Part shown: positions 53,915 to 63,618 of the stretch, piece after piece
Layout: each line of letters starts with the position of its first letter
Position numbering within the stretch: position 1 is the first letter of the stretch
Assembly: GCA_037968815.1 (NCBI GenBank)
Contig: JBBKWF010000008.1
Span: 186,001-250,000, forward strand
DNA: 64,000 nucleotides
Direction: 5' to 3'
Source of the DNA: Pseudopedobacter sp037968815
GTDB lineage: Bacteria > Bacteroidota > Bacteroidia > Sphingobacteriales > Sphingobacteriaceae
The notes under the pieces: generated by a model
The model's input: the letters and a program-made list of their open reading frames with translations, nothing else
Database searches by the model: none
What the model was told of the DNA's origin: nothing
Program-made: the position numbers and the translations under genes

Positions 53915-54604
53915 ATGTCATTGATACTTCAAATAGAGACCGCTACCCAAACTTGTTCTGTTGCCTTGGCAGAAAACGGAGTGCTACTTAACGTGATCGA
54001 GAAAACAGATAGAAATATCCATGCTTCAAACATCACCTTATTTATTGAAGAGCTTTTAAAGCTGAGTAAAAAAAGCATAAAAGATTTAGATGCCATTGCA
54101 GTGAGCATGGGGCCTGGCTCTTATACGGGCTTACGTATAGGCGTTTCTACTGCCAAAGGTTTGTGTTATGCTTTAGATATCCCATTAATTGCAATTAATA
54201 CTTTAGAGTCAATGGCTAGTGGTTTTAAAAGCAAATGTTTTTCGGTTCAGCCAAACACGCTGTTTTGCCCAATGATTGATGCCCGAAGAATGGAAGTTTA
54301 TTGCGCTATTTTTAATGATAATTTAGAATCCATAATACCAACAGAAGCTAAAATTATAGATGAACTAAGTTTTAAAGAAACATTAGATAATCACATGATT
54401 TATTTTTTTGGCGATGGAGCCGCAAAATGTGAAGATGTACTTGGTTTGCATCTTAATGCAAGAGTAATGGACGACTATCAGAATTCGGCAAAAGACCTTA
54501 CTATTCCTGCTTTTGAAAAATTTAATGCAAAAGACTTTGTAGATGTGGCTTATTTTGAGCCTTTTTATTTGAAAGATTTTATAGCAGGTAAAAAGAAAGA
54601 TTAA
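53915..54604 (+). CDS. tsaB: tRNA threonylcarbamoyladenosine biosynthesis protein TsaB
   Basis: 229 residues, actin-like fold. ETATQTCSVAL at the start, HASNITLFIEELL, then the conserved MGPGSYTGLRIGVSTAKGL and IDARRMEVYCA. It serves as scaffold partner of TsaD in making the t6A modification of tRNAs that read ANN codons. It follows yidD by 12 bases and overlaps the end of the next minus-strand gene by four bases. Confidence 0.93.
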   Translation: MSLILQIETATQTCSVALAENGVLLNVIEKTDRNIHASNITLFIEELLKLSKKSIKDLDAIAVSMGPGSYTGLRIGVSTAKGLCYALDIPLIAINTLESMASGFKSKCFSVQPNTLFCPMIDARRMEVYCAIFNDNLESIIPTEAKIIDELSFKETLDNHMIYFFGDGAAKCEDVLGLHLNARVMDDYQNSAKDLTIPAFEKFNAKDFVDVAYFEPFYLKDFIAGKKKD

Positions 54605-56070
54605 GGCTTATTATTTCTTTTGTTGTTTTTTCTACCAGCCTTCTCTCTTGCTTTATTTATTTTTTGCAAGCGTTTACGCTCTTTTTTACTTAGCCTAACT
54701 ACAAAACCAGTTTCTTTATCATTTAAACCAGGAATGTATTCTGCGTTTTCCATATTCTGCATTTTGGAGCCATACTTTACGTTTACACCGAAGTAAAAGC
54801 TAGCTCTAGGGTTTGCCCTGCCAATATTTTCATCTTGTGTAAAGTAAGATTTTGTTAGATAGTAAGTAGGGAATGCTTGCTCACTACCTATATAAAACTC
54901 CATATTTGGAGATTTCACCATTAGTTGTGAACCCAAATTCAGCGCTGTTTGTAAGTCGTATATTGCATTTACACTAAATACAAAAGCATTTTTCCGGAAG
55001 TTGTTAATAATACCAAATTGCCCTTGTGGGTTGAATACACTTTTAGAGAATACAATTACAGGCTTATAAAAACCAAACTCTTTAGATGCTGCCAACTCTA
55101 CTTTAGTGTTTACTTTGCTATAAAATGATTTTTTAACCTCAGTTGAGGATGCATCATTTTTTAATTCATCAAATAACTTTGAGGTTGAGCTACTCCCGCT
55201 GGTGGTTAGAACAGTTATGTCACTATTGAAGCTGTAATTTGAAGTTTCTTTGCCCCAATGTATAAAGCCCATGTCTTTTAAATTGAGTGTAAGGTAGTAG
55301 CCAGATCGTGTTTGAAATGAACTTGCTAAACTTAACGCTACTCCAATGTTTTTTATATTAGGAATAAGTTTGTCGAAATCTAATTTATCAAGACCAAAGT
55401 TTGAGGTATAAGTACCCTCAAACTTAGCATTGTAAGATGAACTTGGGTTAATAGTTAAGTGTGAAGATGTGATGTCTATTTTATTGTAAGTTAGTCCGTT
55501 TAGTAAACTTATTTTACCTCCAAAAGCCCATCTATCATCATAATTTTCTCTATAAGTTAATCCTAACTGCCAGTAAGATTGATGGTTGCCGTTAGAGTTG
55601 AAAGGATTGTCATACTCTGTTTTTGAGAACGTTCTGTAACTATCTAATAATGCAATAGTTTCATTGGTGATATTAGCGATTCCTTCATTTTTCAACTGTA
55701 GCGAAAAGCCCAACTCTCTATTGTAGTTTCTTGTTACAAAAATTTTATAATTGGCTATGTAAATATTGGTGTTTCCGGCTAGTTGGTTTGTTCTTGCTTG
55801 GTCTAGGTTTCCAATATTAGCACCCGAGAAAGATTTTGTGAAAAGTAATTTTTTGAAAGCTGCTTCACCATCGCCTTTAAAGGTGATATAACCACTTAAA
55901 TGTGGAAATAGTGTTACCGCATATTTTCTGCTAAGATCTTTTTGAAAACCTTGCTGAACAGGATTTTCGAAGCTATCAAACTGTGTTCCGCTGTGATTAA
56001 GTGAAATGTTTTGCGAGAACAGGAGTAAAGGGAAAAGAAAAACGATTATAAAACCACCTATTTTCTTCAT
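54601..56070 (-). CDS. Outer membrane beta-barrel protein, DUF5723-like
   Basis: About 489 residues from the ATG at 56070, which gives a good signal peptide (MKKIGGFIIVFLFPLLLFSQ); a start 45 bases upstream adds a non-leader segment and is less likely. The rest is rich in alternating aromatic strands (GYITFKGDGEAAFKKLLF, FGGKISLLNGLTYNK, GYYLTLNLKDMGFIHWG) and ends with a strongly basic tail (KKERKRLQKINKARE). The build matches the DUF5723 family of Bacteroidota, outer-membrane proteins without a known role. It is followed upstream on the same strand by another envelope protein gene. Confidence 0.6.
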   Translation of the reverse strand: MKKIGGFIIVFLFPLLLFSQNISLNHSGTQFDSFENPVQQGFQKDLSRKYAVTLFPHLSGYITFKGDGEAAFKKLLFTKSFSGANIGNLDQARTNQLAGNTNIYIANYKIFVTRNYNRELGFSLQLKNEGIANITNETIALLDSYRTFSKTEYDNPFNSNGNHQSYWQLGLTYRENYDDRWAFGGKISLLNGLTYNKIDITSSHLTINPSSSYNAKFEGTYTSNFGLDKLDFDKLIPNIKNIGVALSLASSFQTRSGYYLTLNLKDMGFIHWGKETSNYSFNSDITVLTTSGSSSTSKLFDELKNDASSTEVKKSFYSKVNTKVELAASKEFGFYKPVIVFSKSVFNPQGQFGIINNFRKNAFVFSVNAIYDLQTALNLGSQLMVKSPNMEFYIGSEQAFPTYYLTKSYFTQDENIGRANPRASFYFGVNVKYGSKMQNMENAEYIPGLNDKETGFVVRLSKKERKRLQKINKAREKAGRKNNKRNNKP

Positions 56071-56124
56071 CCCTAAATTTATCGTAATAATTCCGAAGAT
56101 TTTTATTTTGTACAATAAATTAAT

Positions 56125-57723
56125 TTATTGCTGTAAATCAATTTCTGGTAGCATTTCTTCTTTTTCTGGTATGTGGTTCATATATAAGTTGGTGAAAAAC
56201 TTGTCCTTATCCGCACTAAACTGAATTGCAAAGCCATAAATGTTTTTCCAGTTAAAGTTGTCGTCCCTAAAACTTTTGTAAGCTTTTTTACTTAAAAAAG
56301 AACGCACAATAGCTTTTGAACTACTGTTATGAATAAAGTAAAAGATATTACCTTGGTTAGAAAGATATTGCTGAAAATTGATGTTTTTATCTGTCATCCC
56401 AATTAGCCTTTGCGATTTATAATTGCTTACAAATCTTTTTAAAGCGGTGGTATTGTTAGCAACCACCAAGTGATTCTCAATAGTTGTATAATACGGACGT
56501 TTAAACTGCTTAAATGGATCGCCAAAGTAGTTGTAAAGAATGTAAGAGTCATCAAAGTGCCTTATGTTGTCAGATACTTCGGAGCTAATGGTGGATAATA
56601 AGAAAGATAAACGGTTGGTGTTTGTTGTTTTGATAATGCCAATATTATCGCCAGAGGCAAGCTGGAAAACACCAAACTCTTTACCAAAAACAGGTATTAT
56701 TTCTTTATCAAGATTAATGGCGTGTTTTGATGAAATATTTAAAATCTGCTTGTTTAACTTATCATGCTCTTTTTGGAAAATCAAAAGGTCTTTTAGTTGT
56801 TCTTTAAATTTTTTATAGTCAGATACGTAGTATAGCGCATAATTAGCAACGTCATAAGGTAAATGCTTTGATAAAGTAGTGTTACCCGGTTGCTGACTCA
56901 AAAATAAATTGAAATAATTTTTCGCATTTAAGTTAGGGTTTGTAACTCCGCTAAACATAAAAGCATCTTTTTGATAGTTGATGTTTAAAGATGCCGAAGC
57001 ATCTATCGACTTTAAAAAATAAGTTTCGTAAGGGTTTTTTCGAGCCGAGAAATGATTTGCAAACCCACGTATTTTCGAGAAGTTTAAGTAGAGATTTGCA
57101 ATTGAGTTTTTATTCCTAAGAGCGTTAAAGTCAACGTTAAAATTTATATTTTCTTTACCTTCTGTAATTTGTGCAAGGCTTTTTTGTACTAAACTTTCAT
57201 TAAAACTACCTACAACTAGGTTTTTATAAATGAAAAAATTGAAGGAAGCTTTATTGCTAAAAGCCAGTTGGTAAATGGTGTTCTTTTTATCTGGGTTTTG
57301 GCTTATTTTATATTTTGCTTTCAGCTTAGCTAGTAAATCATCTTTACTTGTGTTTTCTATAGCAATTGGAGCAACAATTAAAATATCAGAAGCATATTCG
57401 CTTGTGGGGTGTATAGAGAAAAACAGGTCGCTTTGCTTAAACCCACCGGCAATTGAAGCTTCATCTACAAAAATTTGCTTAAGTGCCGTTAAGTGATTGA
57501 TGTTATCTTTACCTAAAATATCCGCAAAAAGCGTAAATTCTTTAAAAATATCATAAAAGTACGCCTCGTTTTTATATTCGAAAATAATGGAAGCATCCTG
57601 AGGTAAAACAGTAAAAATTTGCTCGTTAGATATGTTAGATGCGTTTATTTTTTTAAAATATAACCAAGTAACTGCAATAATCCCTAAAAGAAGGGTACTT
57701 ATAATGATAATTATCTTCTTCAT
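56125..57723 (-). CDS. Membrane-anchored protein of unknown function (DUF3352-like)
   Basis: 532 residues. A single N-terminal membrane helix (IIIIISTLLLGIIAVTWLYF) anchors a large periplasmic part. Repeating alpha/beta segments (LPQDASIIFEY, DILIVAPIAIENTSKDDLLAKL, FNFFIYKNLVVGSFNESLV) resemble the DUF3352 type, but the match is weak. A TATTTTTG promoter core lies 20 bases upstream. It probably shares a transcript with the outer-membrane gene that follows. No catalytic motif seen. Confidence 0.6.
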   Translation of the reverse strand: MKKIIIIISTLLLGIIAVTWLYFKKINASNISNEQIFTVLPQDASIIFEYKNEAYFYDIFKEFTLFADILGKDNINHLTALKQIFVDEASIAGGFKQSDLFFSIHPTSEYASDILIVAPIAIENTSKDDLLAKLKAKYKISQNPDKKNTIYQLAFSNKASFNFFIYKNLVVGSFNESLVQKSLAQITEGKENINFNVDFNALRNKNSIANLYLNFSKIRGFANHFSARKNPYETYFLKSIDASASLNINYQKDAFMFSGVTNPNLNAKNYFNLFLSQQPGNTTLSKHLPYDVANYALYYVSDYKKFKEQLKDLLIFQKEHDKLNKQILNISSKHAINLDKEIIPVFGKEFGVFQLASGDNIGIIKTTNTNRLSFLLSTISSEVSDNIRHFDDSYILYNYFGDPFKQFKRPYYTTIENHLVVANNTTALKRFVSNYKSQRLIGMTDKNINFQQYLSNQGNIFYFIHNSSSKAIVRSFLSKKAYKSFRDDNFNWKNIYGFAIQFSADKDKFFTNLYMNHIPEKEEMLPEIDLQQ

Positions 57724-57742
57724 TTCACAAAATCCTAAGCTA

Positions 57743-57750
57743 CAAAAATA
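57743..57750 (-). promoter_or_regulatory. Candidate -7 promoter element on the minus strand
   Basis: Read on the minus strand, TATTTTTG fits TAnnTTTG, 20 bases before the start of the DUF3352-like gene. The -33 element is weak. Confidence 0.35.
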
Positions 57751-57817
57751 GATTTTTACAGCAAAGTCTGGAAATTGCTTTCATCTTTATTAAATTAGCG
57801 CAACCATCAGACTCAAA

Positions 57818-58201
57818 ATGAACAAAAGAATAATTATTACAGCCGCTATTTTTGGAATTTTAGCCGTTATTTTTGGAGCATTTGGAGCTCATATACTTAA
57901 ACAAATGATTAATGTTACTCAGCTCGAAATATGGCAAACGGGCGTTCAATATCATTTTTATCATACGCTAGCATTACTTTTTTTATCAACCTTCGCTAGG
58001 TTTAAAAATAATTTAATCAATATTGCCTCCTACTGCTTTGTTTTTGGAATAATTTGCTTCTCTGGTTCATTGTATTTGATGGCTTTAAAAGATGTATTAT
58101 CAATAAACACTAAATTTATTGGTCCTGTTACGCCTTTCGGCGGATTGCTGTTTATCTTTGGTTGGGTATGTTTGCTGTTAGCGGCTATAAAAGATAAATA
58201 G
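57818..58201 (+). CDS. DUF423 family membrane protein
   Basis: 127 residues with four hydrophobic helices. The DUF423 signature is clear: FGAFGAHILK, WQTGVQYHFYHTLALLFL, FSGSLYLMAL and PFGGLLFIFGW. The family (E. coli YgdD) has no settled function. Its stop codon is directly followed by the priA start, so the two are coupled. Confidence 0.9.
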   Translation: MNKRIIITAAIFGILAVIFGAFGAHILKQMINVTQLEIWQTGVQYHFYHTLALLFLSTFARFKNNLINIASYCFVFGIICFSGSLYLMALKDVLSINTKFIGPVTPFGGLLFIFGWVCLLLAAIKDK

Positions 58202-60676
58202 ATGTTAGATTTTGAGGATGCTTTTCAACAAACACTTTTTGTTGAAGTTATTTTACCGTTGGCAATTCCGGGGGCTTATACTTATCGTGTCCCAAAACAC
58301 CTTAACGAACGTGTTGAAAAGGGTAGAAGGGTTATTGTACAGTTTGGGAAAAGTAAAATTTACACCGCAATTGTTTTTGCTATATCTACCAAAGCACCCA
58401 CAAAATATGAAGCAAAGTACCTTTTAGATATTTTAGATGATAAGGCGATTGTTACCGATGCACAATTGAAGCTTTGGCAATGGATAGCAGATTATTACCT
58501 ATGTACCTTGGGCGAAGTAATGGCGGCAGCACTGCCATCAGCATTAAAACTGGCTAGCGAAACCCGAGTGGTTTTAAATCCGCAACATAGCTTTGATAAA
58601 GCTTTGTTAAATGATAGGGAGTTCCTGATTTTAGATGCACTTGAACTAAAGCAAGAGCTTAGCATTACAGAAATCACCAAAATACTTGCTCAAAAATCTG
58701 TATTTCCTATTTTAAAGTCACTATTAGATAAAAAAGTGGTTTTTATTTTAGAGGAAATTGAAGAGAAGTTTCAGCCAAAAAAAATATCTGTACTTAGTTT
58801 ACATGAAAACTACCAGAACAAGGAAAACTTAAAGCACCTATTTAACGAGTTAGAAAAAGCACCCAAGCAAGTGGATGCTTTGCTTGCCTATTTAAAACTG
58901 TCAAAAGACAAAGCAGAAGTTAATAAGTCGGCTTTAATGGAAGCTTCTGGGGCGAGTGCCGCAGTATTAAAGGCTTTAGTGGATAAAGAAGTGTTTTTGT
59001 TAGATAAAAAAGTAGTGAGCAGATTTTCATCTGAAGATTTAGCTGTAATCTCCGACTTTATACTTAGTACCGATCAAGCGCAAGCGTTAAATGAAATTAA
59101 TACTTCTTTCGAAGAAAAGTCGGTGGTTTTATTGCATGGAGTCACCTCTTCAGGCAAAACACAAATATATATTAGACTGATTGAGGAATATCTTGCCAAA
59201 GAAAAACAGGTACTTTATTTATTGCCGGAAATTGCCTTAACCGGTCAAATGATTGATCGTTTAAAAGTTTACTTTAAAGACCAAATTATTGTTTACCACA
59301 GTAAGTTTAACGATAACGAACGGGCAGAAATATGGCAAAAAGTTTTAAATAAAGAGGTTAAAATTGTACTGGGAGCAAGGTCATCCTTGTTTTTACCTTT
59401 TGCAGATTTAGGTTTTATCATCATTGATGAAGAACATGAAGCAAGCTTTAAGCAGTTTGAGCCCTCACCAAGGTACCACGCCCGTGATGCAGCAATTGTG
59501 TTAGCGAGTATAATGAACGCTAAAGTTTTATTGGGTTCTGCAACGCCATCTTTAGAGACTTACTTTAACGCTTTAAATGATAAGTATGGCCTAGTAAAGC
59601 TTAATGCTAGATACGGCGGTGTCAAAATGCCCGAAATTGAAGTAGTAAGTATTTCTGAGCAAAGAAACAGAAAGCTTATTAAAGAGAATTTTACAAGTGT
59701 ACTGCTGGATAATATTGATGAAACTTTAAAGCTTAAAGAACAGGTTATTTTATTTCAAAACAGGAGAGGCTATGTCCCTATACTGATTTGTAAAACCTGT
59801 GGAAATACCCCAAAGTGTATCAATTGCGATGTTAGCTTAACCTATCATAAAGCAGGCGGTAAGTTGCATTGTCACTACTGTGGTTATAAAGAAGATAACA
59901 TTACAGAATGCCCTGCTTGTGCATCAAAACATATAGAATATAAAGGTTTAGGTACGGAGAAAATTGAAGACGATCTAAAGGTTATTTTGCCCGATGTGAA
60001 TATTGCCCGTATGGATTATGATACTACTAGAAACAAAAATGCACATCAAGTTATATTAAACAGTTTTGAAGAGCGAAAGATAGATATACTAGTGGGTACA
60101 CAAATGGTTGCGAAGGGTTTAGATTTCGAAAACATTACACTTATTGGTATTATTAACGCAGACAGTATTATCCAGTTTCCAGATTTTAGAGCTTATGAGC
60201 GAAGCTTTCAGTTGCTATCGCAAGTGGCTGGTAGGGCAGGTAGGCGTACTAAACAAGGTAAAGTGATTATTCAAACTTACGATACTAAACATCGTGTTAT
60301 ACAGCAGGTTGTGGATAATGATTACGAAGGGATGTATCGGGAAGAGATGATTGAAAGGAATCAATTTAAATATCCTCCATTTTATAAAATTATCCAAATA
60401 AACATTAAGCATAAAGACTTAGGGGTGCTGTTACGAATCTCTGAAACCTTTGCTAAAAGTTTGCGTCACCATTTGGGAGATATGGTTTTAGGGCCGCACA
60501 GTCCTCTAGTTTCAAGAGTTCGCAATTATTACATACAGACCATTACAATTAAAATAGATTGGAAAAGCCAATCTGTAGTTAAAATAAAAAACCTGCTGAA
60601 AGAGCAGGTTAGTGTTTTTGAAGCTGATAAGGATAATAAGGGCGTTTTTGTTGTGATTGATGTAGATCCTTATTAA
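58202..60676 (+). CDS. priA: Primosomal protein N' (replication restart helicase)
   Basis: 824 residues. N-terminal 3'-DNA binding domain (FVEVILPLAIPGAYTYRVP), winged helix, then superfamily 2 helicase motifs: Walker A GVTSSGKT (from 313), DEEH (from 409), LLGSATPSLET and QVAGRAGR. The zinc-binding insertion with eight cysteines lies at about 530-575 (CKTCGN, CINCDVSLTYH, CHYCGY, CPAC). It reloads the replicative helicase at stalled forks. The start immediately follows the DUF423 stop. Its end overlaps the convergent barrel gene by four bases. Confidence 0.95.
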   Translation: MLDFEDAFQQTLFVEVILPLAIPGAYTYRVPKHLNERVEKGRRVIVQFGKSKIYTAIVFAISTKAPTKYEAKYLLDILDDKAIVTDAQLKLWQWIADYYLCTLGEVMAAALPSALKLASETRVVLNPQHSFDKALLNDREFLILDALELKQELSITEITKILAQKSVFPILKSLLDKKVVFILEEIEEKFQPKKISVLSLHENYQNKENLKHLFNELEKAPKQVDALLAYLKLSKDKAEVNKSALMEASGASAAVLKALVDKEVFLLDKKVVSRFSSEDLAVISDFILSTDQAQALNEINTSFEEKSVVLLHGVTSSGKTQIYIRLIEEYLAKEKQVLYLLPEIALTGQMIDRLKVYFKDQIIVYHSKFNDNERAEIWQKVLNKEVKIVLGARSSLFLPFADLGFIIIDEEHEASFKQFEPSPRYHARDAAIVLASIMNAKVLLGSATPSLETYFNALNDKYGLVKLNARYGGVKMPEIEVVSISEQRNRKLIKENFTSVLLDNIDETLKLKEQVILFQNRRGYVPILICKTCGNTPKCINCDVSLTYHKAGGKLHCHYCGYKEDNITECPACASKHIEYKGLGTEKIEDDLKVILPDVNIARMDYDTTRNKNAHQVILNSFEERKIDILVGTQMVAKGLDFENITLIGIINADSIIQFPDFRAYERSFQLLSQVAGRAGRRTKQGKVIIQTYDTKHRVIQQVVDNDYEGMYREEMIERNQFKYPPFYKIIQINIKHKDLGVLLRISETFAKSLRHHLGDMVLGPHSPLVSRVRNYYIQTITIKIDWKSQSVVKIKNLLKEQVSVFEADKDNKGVFVVIDVDPY

Positions 60677-61350
60677 TCTCTACCGAAATTATATTGTAAG
60701 CTCAGCTGAGCTAAAGGTTTCGCATTATACTGCCATCTGTTAAAGTTACTATTTGAAAGTAAGACATTATTGGCTAGTGTTTTTGTTTCTTTATCACTAG
60801 TGTAAATAAAATCGAAACCAGCCTCAGCACTAATAGTTACTGACCTTAATATGTTGAATTTTAAACCCATAAAAGGAGTGATGATAACTCCATTCTTTTC
60901 AATATTTACATTATAAAGGGAAGAAGAATTAGTTTTATCAGTTGAACTTCCGTTGAAATTCACTTTTTTAAAGCCTAAATCCATTCCATAAATTGGTTGT
61001 ATTCTACTATAAATCAAGCTACGTTCAAAACCAATTTTTAAATCAATAGAGTTGTATTTACCTTTAACTATTTCACAGTTTGAGCATTCATTGTTAAACT
61101 CATAATCAGCCTTTTTAAAAGTGTGGGCATAAAACCTGTATGAGATCTGATTATCGTTTACTTTTAGCATCAAACCATTTAAACCTGATGTATAAAACTT
61201 GGAACCATCTCTAACTTCATTAAGTAGTTTAGGTTGTTCATCCACAGAAAGTAATTTTAATCCGATAGAGTAGTTAGAATCACTTTGAGATTGTGCGAAT
61301 ACAGCGACTGCAAGAAACTGAAAGAATAATAATGATAGTACTTTTTTCAT
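60673..61350 (-). CDS. Small outer membrane beta-barrel protein, unknown function
   Basis: 225 residues with a signal peptide (MKKVLSLLFFQFLAVAVFAQ). Alternating beta strands suggest an 8- to 10-stranded barrel (SYRFYAHTFKKADYEF, SIDLKIGFERSLIYSR, IQPIYGMDLGFKKVNF) ending in the aromatic strand AQLSLQYNFGRD. Two cysteines in NECSNCEIVKG could form a disulphide in an exposed loop. A TATATTTG promoter core lies 19 bases before the start. No named family recognised. Confidence 0.65.
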   Translation of the reverse strand: MKKVLSLLFFQFLAVAVFAQSQSDSNYSIGLKLLSVDEQPKLLNEVRDGSKFYTSGLNGLMLKVNDNQISYRFYAHTFKKADYEFNNECSNCEIVKGKYNSIDLKIGFERSLIYSRIQPIYGMDLGFKKVNFNGSSTDKTNSSSLYNVNIEKNGVIITPFMGLKFNILRSVTISAEAGFDFIYTSDKETKTLANNVLLSNSNFNRWQYNAKPLAQLSLQYNFGRD

Positions 61351-61368
61351 ATATTAGATATTGCGAGG

Positions 61369-61376
61369 CAAATATA
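61369..61376 (-). promoter_or_regulatory. Candidate promoter core of the small barrel gene
   Basis: Minus-strand TATATTTG is a perfect TAnnTTTG match, 19 bases before the start codon. A TTG lies slightly further upstream than usual (about 23 bases), in the end of the neighbouring gene. Confidence 0.5.
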
Positions 61377-61379
61377 ACC

Positions 61380-62738
61380 TTATTTTCCTCTTCCTTGGGC
61401 AATTATAACAATAGTATAAACCATTATTTTGAAGTCTAGCGCAAGAGATCGATTTTGGATATAAATGATATCAAATGTTAAACGCTTAATCATTTGTTCA
61501 ATGTTTTCGGCGTATCCAAACTTGACTTGACCCCAAGATGTAATTCCAGGTAAAACCTTTTGTAAGCGTTGGTAGTGCGGGGCTTGGTCCATAATTTGGT
61601 TAATGTAGAACTGTCTTTCTGGCCTGGGACCTACAATAGACATTTCACCTTTTAAAACATTAATAAACTGTGGTAATTCATCTAAACGCAACCTCCGTAG
61701 AAAAAGACCCACTTTTGTTATTCTTTGGTCATCATAACTTGATAGCTTAGGTCCATTTTTTTCTGCATCACTTATCATTGTTCTAAACTTATGAATCATA
61801 AAAGGTTGACCGTTTTTTCCAATTCTTTCTTGCGAATAGATGAGTGGACCTTTACTAGTAAGCTTAATTAAAAAAGCAATAATGAGATAAATAGGGCTTA
61901 AAATAATTAGAATGACTGTACTTAAAAAGTAGTCTAAAAAGGTTTTAATATTACGTTGCCAAAAGGGCATAAACTGACCATGAAGAGTAATTAGTGGTAT
62001 AGAAAATAGATAGTTGATTTTAGCATAGCCTGATATTATATCATAAATATCAGGGATAATGTGAACCGTAACATTGCACTCTTCTAATTCATCCAATAAT
62101 GATTTTAAAAGTAGATGTTCTGAGGTTTCAATTGCAATAATTACTTCTTCAATCTGGCTGTTTTTAATCACAACTTGTAAAGAGTTGCTATGATTGTCAC
62201 CCGCTTTATTAAGGCTATAGTGCAACATATCAATATCAAAAAAACCAACGATTTTGAAACCTAAGGATTTTTTTTGTTGATTAATCTCGCTGGTTATATT
62301 TTTAGCATTTGCTTTATCTCCAATTATTAAGGTGTTAAAGCCTATAGTTTTATTTTGGAGAAGTTTTTTTATAACAGTTAAATAGCAAATTCTAAAACAA
62401 GCAATTATTGTTAGGTGTAAAATACTTAGGTTGAAGATGCGTGAAATTTCATTAGATGTTTGACTAATTTGCTTAGAAAAATAGTAGTAAATCAATAAAC
62501 TAATTGCAATAATTAAAGATTGATTTAAGCTGATAATTAGCTCTTTAAGACGTGATTTTCGTTTAGTGTCTATAAAGTTTCCTGAAAGTAGGTATAAGAT
62601 GTTTAATGCCGAAGCGTAAATAAAGTAATGGTATTGCGGTAAAAAGTTAAACAGATTAAAATTAGTGGCTAAATGGATAAAAGTTAAACTACCAAAGACA
62701 TTTAAAATGAAGTAAGTGAGTGATGTTTTTTTTATCAT
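61380..62738 (-). CDS. Exopolysaccharide polyprenyl glycosylphosphotransferase
   Basis: 452 residues. Four N-terminal membrane helices, a central CoA-binding-like/NAD-type region (NTLIIGDKANAKNI, EEVIIAIETSEH), a fifth membrane segment near 270-300 and the bacterial sugar transferase domain (about 300-450) with the invariant QERIGKNGQPFMIHKFRTM, DELPQFINVLKGEMSIVGPR and GITSWGQV blocks. Such WcaJ/EpsL-like enzymes transfer a hexose-1-phosphate to undecaprenyl phosphate, the first step in exopolysaccharide or capsule synthesis. No other polysaccharide-synthesis genes surround it. Confidence 0.9.
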   Translation of the reverse strand: MIKKTSLTYFILNVFGSLTFIHLATNFNLFNFLPQYHYFIYASALNILYLLSGNFIDTKRKSRLKELIISLNQSLIIAISLLIYYYFSKQISQTSNEISRIFNLSILHLTIIACFRICYLTVIKKLLQNKTIGFNTLIIGDKANAKNITSEINQQKKSLGFKIVGFFDIDMLHYSLNKAGDNHSNSLQVVIKNSQIEEVIIAIETSEHLLLKSLLDELEECNVTVHIIPDIYDIISGYAKINYLFSIPLITLHGQFMPFWQRNIKTFLDYFLSTVILIILSPIYLIIAFLIKLTSKGPLIYSQERIGKNGQPFMIHKFRTMISDAEKNGPKLSSYDDQRITKVGLFLRRLRLDELPQFINVLKGEMSIVGPRPERQFYINQIMDQAPHYQRLQKVLPGITSWGQVKFGYAENIEQMIKRLTFDIIYIQNRSLALDFKIMVYTIVIIAQGRGK

Positions 62739-62839
62739 TTAAATTAATTGTCTGTTATTCAACAGGTAGTTGGCGTTATTGTATGTAAAACTAAGAAAAT
62801 ACGCTAAATATCGGTTAGAGATTATATTTTTGTGATGAA

Positions 62840-63499
62840 ATGGCGTACAAATTTATTGATAACTACAGGGAAAGAGGTGCAAGAAGAAAACTTGTTGACG
62901 AGCTTAAAAACAAGAAAGGTATTTCTGATGAAAAAGTACTACAAGCAATTGGGAATGTTAAACGCCATTATTTTTTCGACGAAACTTTTTGGGCTCAAGC
63001 GTATTTAGATAAAGCTTTTCCTATTGGCGAGGGGCAAACTATATCTAATCCTTATACAGTAGCTTATCAAACTGAGTTATTGCATATCCAAAAAGGAGAT
63101 AAAGTTTTAGAAATAGGAACAGGCTGTGGTTACCAAACTTGTGTTTTATTAGAGTTAGGAGCCAATGTTTTTACTATTGAAAGGCAAGAGAAGTTGTTTA
63201 ATAGAACAATACAAGTTTTGCCACATTTAGGTTATAAAGCACAGTTTTTTTTAGGAGATGGCTCTAAAGGGATTGCAGAACACGCTCCTTATGATAAAAT
63301 AATTGTAACGGCCGGTGCTCCTTTAGTTCCACAGATATTACTTAAACAGTTGAAAATTGGTGGAATTTTGGTTATCCCGGTAGGAGATGAAAAAGAGCAG
63401 AAAATGGTGACCGTAATTAGAGCAGGAGAAAACGATTTTGATAAAATTGTGCTTGATACGTTTAGGTTTGTGCCTTTATTAGGCGATCAGGCTTGGTAG
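62840..63499 (+). CDS. pcm: Protein-L-isoaspartate O-methyltransferase
   Basis: 219 residues, the normal size. VKRHYFFDE and the conserved GEGQTISNPYTVAYQTELL are typical, followed by the S-adenosylmethionine motif LEIGTGCGYQT (near 90-100) and VTAGAPLVPQILLKQLKIGG. It repairs isoaspartyl damage in proteins. TATTTTTG at 62825-62832 lies only 7 bases before the ATG, which would make the mRNA nearly leaderless if used. Confidence 0.93.
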   Translation: MAYKFIDNYRERGARRKLVDELKNKKGISDEKVLQAIGNVKRHYFFDETFWAQAYLDKAFPIGEGQTISNPYTVAYQTELLHIQKGDKVLEIGTGCGYQTCVLLELGANVFTIERQEKLFNRTIQVLPHLGYKAQFFLGDGSKGIAEHAPYDKIIVTAGAPLVPQILLKQLKIGGILVIPVGDEKEQKMVTVIRAGENDFDKIVLDTFRFVPLLGDQAW

Positions 63500-63618
63500 T
63501 CTTTTTAGTTAATTAGTCAATGTCCATGTTTAAGCTGGAAATTTAAATGACCAAACTATATCCACTAATAAAACTAGCTTTACCCTTTGAAAATCCTTAA
63601 TGAATTCCTATAAAACAA